From Juglans regia (taxonomy: Eukaryota > Streptophyta > Magnoliopsida > Fagales > Juglandaceae), in assembly GCF_001411555.2 (NCBI RefSeq), contig NC_049901.1:34234838-34298837 (forward strand): a DNA stretch of 64,000 nt, written 5' to 3'. This document shows positions 56,831 to 64,000 of this stretch, piece by piece. Within the stretch, counting starts at the first letter, position 1, and the number at the start of each line of letters is the position of its first letter. The translations under genes and the position numbers were made by a program. The notes beneath the pieces were generated by a model, which was not told where the DNA came from, searched no databases, and saw only the letters and a program-made list of their open reading frames with translations.

Positions 56831-57924
56831 TCAAAAATGTGTCTAGCTACCTTCAAATCTTATTCAATGATTGGATATATAGGTCACTAAAAAACTTGAA
56901 AGGGCTAAGTCTTAGCATTAAAGCATAAATTTTATACGCAGCAAATTGAGTAATGCTAGGATATAGTCATAGGGTGTTCTAGCCCTACGAACTCATTTTG
57001 AAGAAAAAAAACGTATGATCCACCATTAAAAAAATTATTTTTTCACGTGTGTCCTAGATTTATCCACTTTTTCAAATGGAGTGTGCAGGACTTACACACC
57101 CTAAAACTCCAAATATCATTTCTCATAGTAAATTACGAAATTTCACTCCAAAACAACTTAATGTTGTCAACTTGTCTATGTGTAAGGAAACCAAATATAA
57201 GGTTGGGCAAAGAAAATGAAATGGGATGGTATATAATATAAAAAAAAATACTTTAGTCATAAAGAGATTACACAAAAGTAAACCCACAAATTGTTATGGC
57301 TTGATGTGCTATGTCAGATTGTAAAGTTGTTTTTATTATAAAGTAAATCTAACTAATTTTATGAAGCCGCATCAGTTTATAGGTTTATTTTTTGTAATTT
57401 TTTTGTGTCTGTAGCAGATCTCATAATGTAATGAAAGAGAAGTTATATTAGGACTAAAAAAATATCTTGCAAAATTAAAATTACGAACTTAAAAAGTAGT
57501 TTACTATATATCTAACGTACACACTGTGGTTGAACTGCTCACTACTTGGGGGTTGATCTTGGACTGCCCAAAATGAAGGTCGTCTAAGGCAAGGTGACCA
57601 CCATGATTGGTGGGCCCATGTTATCTTTTCTTTCTTTGAAGAAAGTTTATATTTATTTATTTGTTTGTTTGTTTGTTTCTTTTCCTTTTTTTCCGAATAA
57701 GTTTAGCCTTTTTATCAATTATAAAAATTAATTTTATAATTTTTTGAGTTTCTATATCTTAAAAGTTTTTCTAACATTTATTTTTTTAGTTATATATATT
57801 TTTTCTAATAACTTTAGCCATTATTCTCATTTTTTGGGGGTCATATGCACAGTTCAGATACCCATAGTCAAATGATAGCCAAAATACTAACGCATGCACA
57901 ATATTATCCCAGTTTGAGGAATCT
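56831..57924. other. AT-rich spacer with one MITE
   Basis: Apart from the foldback MITE at 57268-57412, I see no feature. Short frames (56674-56928, 57047-57241) have no family resemblance. Confidence 0.5.
57268..57412. mobile_element. Foldback MITE
   Basis: The left arm TTACACAAAAGTAAACCCAC... and the right arm (reverse complement CACAAAAAAATTACAAAAAA...AAACCTATAAACTGATGCGG) pair over most of their length around a centre GTCAGATTGTAAAGTTG. It is related to the fragment at 40291-40375. Confidence 0.6.
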
Positions 57925-58180
57925 TCATCTTTTCCTACCATATTTGAGCTGATCTACGTGCTCAAGATAGTCTAGCGTTGTCAATGTGGAATCTAACTCA
58001 ACATCATTATACTTGGATCCACCTACATCAATCTCCCCGGATTGGAAATAACTTGCCATTGAGTTCACGTCAACATTGACAAAGCATGGATTGATGTGTT
58101 TGACGTTGAACATGTCAAAGGTCCTCATATGACTGGGAGGCAGAAACATGTATGCATTCTTGTTGATGTTTTGGAGCACT
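57925..58180 (-). pseudogene. Gypsy integrase C-terminal fragment
   Basis: VLQNINKNAYMFLPPSHMRT, FDMFNVKHINPCFV resembles the GPY-region tail of plant gypsy integrases (…INDNAYKIELP…FNVxDLSPF). It is cut at 58180 by an LTR fragment and has no upstream core in the window. Confidence 0.65.
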
Positions 58181-58183
58181 TCA

Positions 58184-58390
58184 TGTAACGACCAGAAAGA
58201 AATTCGACAAATGAATTTCTTTAGACCTTAGTAAAGTCGTGAAATCTCGAAAGGATTTCACAAGTCGAGCAATCGATTAGCTTTTAGTCCTTTAGCGTAG
58301 TCGAATGTTGATCCACTATGGTGATAGAATCGTCTTTCTATTTAATTAAGGCACTTAGGAGTAGAATCTTATGAAACAAGTTGCACCATT
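58184..58390 (+). mobile_element. LTR fragment (TGTAACGACC type)
   Basis: Begins TGTAACGACCAGAAAG directly against the gypsy fragment and runs about 200 bp before LINE sequence. It contains an imperfect hairpin (GAAATTC...GAATTTC). The TGTAACG start is typical for plant gypsy LTRs; no partner was found. Confidence 0.5.
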
Positions 58391-58489
58391 AGACTCGGCA
58401 TGTCATTAACAATACCACTGTTTTGCTCTGGATTTTATGGAATGCTTAGTTTTGGTTATGTTTACGATTTTTGGACTAGGGTTGGCCCA

Positions 58490-59971
58490 TGGCGGCGCCT
58501 CATGCCCCCTTCCTCGGTGGGGGCTGCTGTAGGGGATGGTGGATCCCTATCGTTTGCTCAAATGGTCTCTAAATCGGCAATGCCATAGTCTTTCAAGATG
58601 CAAATGCGTTATCCTGTTGATGTGGATGGTGAGCCTGGGTTCATCTTTTCGGAACCAGAGATGTCGAAGGCGGCTGAAGATTTCCATTTTGCGCATCTTT
58701 TGAAATTTGTTTGTGCAAGACCAACCATTGATGATATTCGATAAGGTATCATACAGTCCTGTGGATTACTGGACGTTCCAACTATTAGTGTCATGGACGA
58801 TCACCATCTCCTGGTTAAGATGCAATCAGAACGTGACTTTATCCATGGTTGGGCTCGCGAAGGCAAATTGTTGGTGGGTTGTATATTTCATCTTTTCCGA
58901 TGGACAAAGGAGTTCGATTTAAGTAAATAATCCACATTGGCCCCACAATGGATTTTTCTACCAGAGTTGCCGTTACATCTATATAGAACTCACTACCTTC
59001 AGATCTTTGCAACGCATTTTGGAAGATTTATGGGAACGGACAACGCAACCTTGAATAGAACTCAAGCCTCTGGCGCTCGGTTGTGTGTGGAGGTTGATCT
59101 AACGAAGGATATTGTTCAATGCTTTTCAATTATGGTGGGCAACAGGAAATTGTGGCAGGAGGCAAGGTATGAACGGAAGGAATTTTATTATTTGAAATGT
59201 TGCAGACAAGGCCATAAGTCAGTGGTTTGTAAGGCTAGTGTAGGTGGTTTGAAGAAAGTAGGGGAAGAAGTGAATGGTAGAGTTTAGAAAATTTGGCAAG
59301 GGAAACAAAAGCAAGGCATCATTATTGGGGATGAGGCCAAACCCAGCGGGAGGATGAAGCAGGATGTTCAGGTGGAAAATGGGGTGGCTTTGGAGGAAAA
59401 TATTAACGTGGGTGTCACACAGGATATGCTGGGTGAAGAACAAACTAGTCGAGAGATAGAGTTGGTAGGGATGTTGCAGATTGAGGAAGTGCTGGTGGAT
59501 TGTGAGGGTGAGCCTATGGACGTGGTAAAAAATGATGTGCAGACCTTGCCTATTGTAGTGGAGTTTGATTGTGTGCGTCCTTTGGAAGAGTTACCTTCAA
59601 TCCAAACAGGAAGCCCTGAGGAGCAGGGGCAGGCCCTGGTTCATAGTGGTGACTGTGTGGGCCCTAAGCTGGATTTATTTACAGATGTGCATCTGTCGCC
59701 TATGGTGGGATGTGGCAATGTAACTGTGGTGACGGAGGTGCTTGCAATGGAATGTACTGCCATGGTGCAAGTGGAAGCTTTGGCTGAGCCAGCAAATTGT
59801 TCTGTTTCTATTTTGGATGCTGAGAAGGAGGAGCAGGGCATAAATTTGGCTATTCATAAGGGGTATGAGTCTGATAGTATTCATGGAAATACTAGTAGTT
59901 TGAAGTTGAAGGCTTTGCGAGTGCGTCAATCCAAGCGAGTGTCCACTCGCACCGCAAAATTGAATTTATGA
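58490..59971 (+). pseudogene. LINE ORF1: DUF4283, zinc knuckle and acidic tail
   Basis: SLSFAQMVSKSAMP (58547-58590) and a stop. The DUF4283-like domain follows: EPGFIFSEPEMSKAAEDFHF, LLVKMQSERDFIHGWAREGK, WIFLPELPLHLY, GRFMGTDNATLNRTQASGAR, LCVEVDLTKDI (58620-59130). The zinc knuckle is YYLKCCRQGHKSVVC, where the first Cys is Tyr. From 59354 an open, acidic, family-less tail of 205 codons runs to 59971 and ends basic (VRQSKRVSTRTAKLNL), as plant L1 ORF1 proteins often do. Stops at about 58588, 58741, 58927 and 59285. Confidence 0.85.
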
Positions 59972-60059
59972 CGGAGTCCATCATTGCGTCGAACATTAAG
60001 GGTTGGGTCGGTCTAGGCGTGAGTTGAGGCAGGTGATTCGGAAATGTAATGGAACCATT

Positions 60060-63000
60060 GTAGTGCTTTTCAGGCCGTTTTAAAGGCAAGATAAGCTGTT
60101 ACAACTTGCTAGTGGTTTGGGTTTTGATGGGTTTTATTGTAATGAAGATGTGGGGGGAAATTTTTGGGTATTACGGAAGCATCCGTATGACTTTGAAGTC
60201 GTTGGAGTGTCAAACCAAATGGTGACGGGGTGGTTTAATCTAGAGAATAAACGGACTATGGTAACTATTGTTTACAGACGTGAGTTATGATAGGATCTGG
60301 TGGAGTTTGGTGTGGGCGCTCATCCTTGGTTGGTTCTTGGTGATTTTGATATTATCAGAGAAGACAGGGAACGAGTTGGGGGGCATCCACGTTCAAGCCA
60401 GGCCATGGAAGAGTTTAATACATGCATTGATGCGTGTGGTTTCGTTGAATTGTCTCACCATGGAAATGCACTCTCTTGGTGTAATGGCCAGGAAGGAAAT
60501 GCTCGACAATGGGCACGTTTAGACAGGGCTCTCACTAGTTTGGTTTTCTCCGAGTCTTTTCTGTCGGTGAATCTGAAATATCTTAATCGTAAGTCCTAGG
60601 ATCATAGTCCTCTGGTGGTGAAGTTATCTCTTTTCTCTCTTAGGTATGGGCCATCTACTTTTAAATCCCAAAGCATGTGGTGCTTGCATGATACATTTCA
60701 AAGTTGTGTGAAGGATGCGTGGGAAAGTCTTGTATATGGGTCAGGCTTGGTGAAACTGGCTGCTAAACTAAAACGCACCAAAATTGCACTTCGAGCATGG
60801 AATTTATCTGTGTTTGGGCAGGTTGATCAGAATATAAAACAGTTGGAAGGAAGGCTGGAAGGAATCCCAACTTCAGTCAAATTACTCAGAGGATAATGAG
60901 TCTGAGTATCTTATATCCAAGCTAGAGCTAGAGGTGTGGGAAAAGAGAGAAGAAGCCCGTCTGGCTCACATAGCAAAGAAGAAGTGGTTGAAGGAGGGGG
61001 ATAAAAACTCAAAATTTTTCCATGCGGTGGTTAACCAAAGACGACGGAGTTCAGTCATTTCGCACATGGTCCTTGAGAATCGGACGGTGCTGAGTTTGCC
61101 AGAAGCAGTACATACAAGCCGTGGAGTATTTTTGGGAGTTTCCATTAGAGGCTACAGAAACGGAAAGGGCAGACTTGCATGACTTATTTCATCTGGATGT
61201 GTCATTGGTTGAGAATGATGAGTTGTGTAGCTTGCCCACAGAGGAGGAAATGCGTGCTGCGGTTTTCTCCATTCTACAGCAAAGTAGCCCAAGTCCAGAC
61301 AGTTTTGGGTCATCTTTTTACACCTCCTATTGGCCTACAGTTAAAGATGATGTACTGGAAGCGGCAAGGGATTTTTTTAATGGTATTGATTTGCCATTAT
61401 TTTATGCCTCGTCTTACATTGTTTTGATTCCGAAGGTGGCGGATCCGAAAAGCTTTGAGAAATTCTGTCATATCAGTCTTTGTTCAGTCTTTGCCGAGGC
61501 TGATTTCTCCTAAACAAGGGGCGTTCATTCCAGGGCGCAGTATTTTTTAAAATATATCTCTTGCTCAAGAGATGGGTCATGGTTTGAAGAAAAAGACCCG
61601 GGGAGGGAATGTTATGCTCAAGATTGACATGACAAAAGCATATGATTGAGTACACTGCGATTTTTTATTCCAAGTGCTTGAGGGTTTGGGTTTTTCTCAA
61701 AAATATTATAAGCTGGTTCATTCGTGTGATATCTCCCCTTGGTATACAGTGATGGTGAATGGTTCCTATAAAGGATTTTTTAAATCCAATAAAGGGCTTC
61801 GACAGGGTGATCCTCTATCGCCTTATCTATTTATTTTGATGCAGGAGGTTTTATCTCATCTGCTTCAACAAAAATTTAAGAGTGGAGGTATTAGAAAATT
61901 TTACCATCCAAGGGGGTCTCCGTTGGTTTCACTTTTGTTGTACGCGGACGATGTATTAGTTTTTTTAAATAGTACAAAGCGTTCGATGCAGAGATTGATG
62001 AAGACATTTGTTGTGTATGAGAAATGGTCTAGGCAACAGATTAGTAATGCTAAGTCTGAATTGTTTATTGCTCCATATGTTAGTACTACAAGGCAGCGTC
62101 GGTTATTACGGAGTACTGGTTTTCGGGAGGGTCGTTTCCCTGTGACTTACTTGGGGGCCCCGTTGGTGGAGGGGAGGTTGAAGGCTAGTTACTTGGATTC
62201 GATGGTGACTAAAGTAAGAGCAAAAGTTGCTGGTTGGAAGGCCCGGTTATTATCACAAGGTGGATGACTGGTTTTGTTAAAGCACGTTCTAAAGAGCATG
62301 GCTTCCCATCTTTTAGCAGTTATGGATGTTCTGAAGGTGGTGATTGCCAAGCTAAATAACATTCTATCGACCTTTTTCTGGGGTGAACATGGAGGCAAGG
62401 CTAAGACGAAATGGTGTGCTTGGGATCAGATCAGCAAGCCAACTAGTGAAGGGGGTTTGGGATTGAGAAGTTTTTCGGAAGTGCTGAGGGCCATGCATAT
62501 GAAACTGTCATGGTCCCTTTTGTCAACTTAATCTTTGTGGGCTCAGTTTATGCTGCAAAAATATGGAAAGGGTGGGCATTTATCTCTAATGGTCTCTACG
62601 CATCCAAGTTCTCGATTATTGAGATCAATTGTCTCTGTTTTGCCAGAAGTTTGTGTGTTTCCGAAAGTGAAGGTGAATGAGAGTCGGTCATCGTTTTGGT
62701 TTGATAGATGGGTCAGGGAGGGGCCACTGTGTGAGCTGGTTTCTTCAGTGGATCAACCTCTTTTGAAGATTAGTGATGTCTGGCTTGATAACCAATGGGA
62801 TCTTGAGGTACTTTCTCAATTAGTGGGGGAAGAATTGGCTAATGAGGTTGTAAGGAAAGTCTGTGCTGGCAGAACAGGAGATGATGTGTTAATCTAGAGG
62901 CCAAATCCGAATGGTCGGTTTTCCTCAGCTAGTGCATGGGACCTTATACGAGTCAAAGGAGAGTAGTACCCTTGGATGGATTGGAAGTGGAACAAAAATT

Positions 63001-64000
63001 TACTTGGGAAGTTCTCGGTATGTATGTGGAGGGCGAGGTTTAGGGGCCTTTCAGTTGATGAACTAGTTTATAGCCGTGGGGTTTATCTAGCCTCAAAATG
63101 TGACTATTGCGAGGTGTCACAAGTGGAAACCTTGGATCATGTTCTGGCCACTGGTGAGTTCTTACAGCAGGTGTGGAGGATGGCTGCTTTAGCTATGGGT
63201 ATTCCGTGTATGCAAACAAGAACATGGTGGAGTAGAGTGACGGTATGGTTTTCATGAGCAAAGAAGTCTACGCAGAAAGGAATAATTATTGGTCTACTTC
63301 CAAGCATTTTAACTTGGTGCCTATGGAGAAGACGATGTAGAGCAAGGATGGAAGGGATTCATGAAAATGTAGTAGGCGTTTGGAGAACTATTCGTACTTG
63401 GTTGGGAGCTGTGTGAATGACAACAGCGTGCTTGACCCAGTCAATGAGTTACATTTACGTGAATTGGACATCCCAGTTCGGCGTCAATTTGGTCAGCATG
63501 TTCAACTCATAGCTTCGCAAAAGCCATCAGCTGGGTGGTGGAAATTGAACGTGGATGGTAGTTGTAGGGGTAATCCGGGTACTTGTGGTGGTGGTGGAGT
63601 GGTGTGAGATAATTGCGGAGTGCTTATTGGTGCTTTTTCAGAATACTTTGGGGTTGGAACAAACACGGAGGCAGAGTTGCGTGCTCTTTTATATGGCGTG
63701 AAGATGTGCAAACAATTGGGTGGTTCTCATATTGTCTTAGAATGTGACTCGAAGGTGATAGTGGACTGGCTTAGTGCTCGTCGCAGTACGTTATGGTATT
63801 TATGGGATTATTGGGATGAGCTACTTCATGAACTTGAAGGGTTATCCTTTCAAGTAGTGCATCAGTTTAGAAAAGGTAATCAAGCAGTGGATTTCCTTGC
63901 GAGAAGAGGTGAAGCAAGCCAGGTGGGTTATTATGGAATGAATGATTTGTTGCCTAGATTACTGCAGGGTATAGTTCGATTAGATAAAATGGGCACGCCT
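60060..64000 (+). pseudogene. LINE ORF2: endonuclease, RT (YADD), zf-RVT, RNase H (partial)
   Basis: The endonuclease is readable from ASGLGFDGFYCNEDVGGNFW (60105) to VLGDFDIIREDRERVGGHPR, ARLDRAL and DHSPLVVKLS (60625); the N-terminal catalytic part is missing. Reverse transcriptase: AKKKWLKEGDKNSKFFHAV (60974), SSPSPDSFGSSFYTSYWP (61285), IDMTKAYD then a stop, GLRQGDPLSPYLFILMQE (61795), LLLYADDVLVFLN with both catalytic Asp (61935-61970), VTYLGAPLVEGRL. zf-RVT region: FSVCMWRARFRGLSVDELVY and CDYCEVSQVETLDHVLATGE (63015-63160). RNase H: WWKLNVDGSCRGNPGTCGGG (Asp), TEAELRALLYG (Glu), LECDSKVIVDWL (Asp), GNQAVDFLARRG (Asp); all four catalytic positions are present, with one stop after GGGVV. 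The window ends before the C-terminus. Confidence 0.9.

Larger units (their letters stand above)
58391..64000 (+). mobile_element. L1-like LINE with RNase H, runs off the window
   Basis: The most readable of the three LINEs: ORF1 (about 58510-59971) and ORF2 (about 60060 to beyond 64000) with endonuclease, reverse transcriptase, zf-RVT and RNase H. The 3' end and poly(A) lie outside the window. Stops and frameshifts make it non-coding overall. Confidence 0.92.

Noticed and set aside
59354..59971. 205-codon open frame as a stand-alone gene
   Set aside because: It lies between the zinc knuckle of LINE ORF1 and the ORF2 endonuclease, and its acidic then basic composition fits the variable ORF1 tail.
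1..64000. CRISPR array, operon or bacterial-type system
   Set aside because: The window is plant nuclear DNA; the only regular array (51761-52760) is contiguous tandem repeats without spacers.

Overview
This is a plant nuclear window, probably from a woody eudicot. The evidence is a two-exon cytochrome P450 of the CYP92A type, L1-like LINEs carrying a C-terminal RNase H, plant Ty3/gypsy lineages (a Tekay-type chromovirus and a Tat/Retand element), a TRIM, a hAT transposase relic, and foldback MITEs rich in GATGAG words. The MITE style and AT-rich spacers remind me of Fagales/Juglandaceae genomes. That placement is an impression, not a proof.

Only one gene looks intact: the P450 at 38406-39314 joined to 39451-40074 (+, 510 aa). 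A broken paralogue of its last exon lies inverted 16 kb away at about 56405-56830. Nearly everything else is transposon sequence in several nested layers.

Layout. 1-9.5 kb: AT-rich DNA, a putative 2.1-kb LTR (2052-4161), GA microsatellites, a 177-bp tandem duplication and a minus-strand hAT terminal relic (7920-8336). 9.5-13 kb: a hAT family with 5' terminal region, UTR exon, intron and a decayed BED-finger/hAT transposase. 13-16.1 kb: spacer, a CT/CA-rich unit and a MITE. 16.5-26.2 kb: an old LTR-like block split by a young Tekay-like element (17275-25650, minus strand) with near-identical 2.2-kb LTRs and the 5-bp target-site duplication CATGC. 26.4-31.85 kb: a minus-strand LINE. 31.85-36.05 kb: a plus-strand Ty3/gypsy element with a truncated 5' LTR and an internal deletion. 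36.4-38.3 kb: a tiny SINE candidate, a LINE tail and a MITE-like piece. 38.3-40.1 kb: the P450. 41.3-45 kb: a second LINE interrupted by a perfect TRIM (44203-44641, duplication CTAAA). 45.2-56.3 kb: an 11-kb Tat/Retand element with a 972-bp internal tandem duplication, a satellite-like array that holds a MITE, and an antisense ORF. 56.4-58.4 kb: P450 relic, foldback MITE, gypsy integrase tail and LTR fragment. 58.4-64 kb: a third LINE running off the window.

No gene cluster, CRISPR-like array or clearly new protein system is visible. The items most worth a second look are the young Tekay-like element that lacks gag and reverse transcriptase (possibly moved in trans), the Tat element's satellite array and antisense ORF, the C-helix Trp-to-Leu change in the P450, the P450 paralogue relic, and the TRIM and SINE candidates. 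Boundaries of degraded elements are by-eye estimates.
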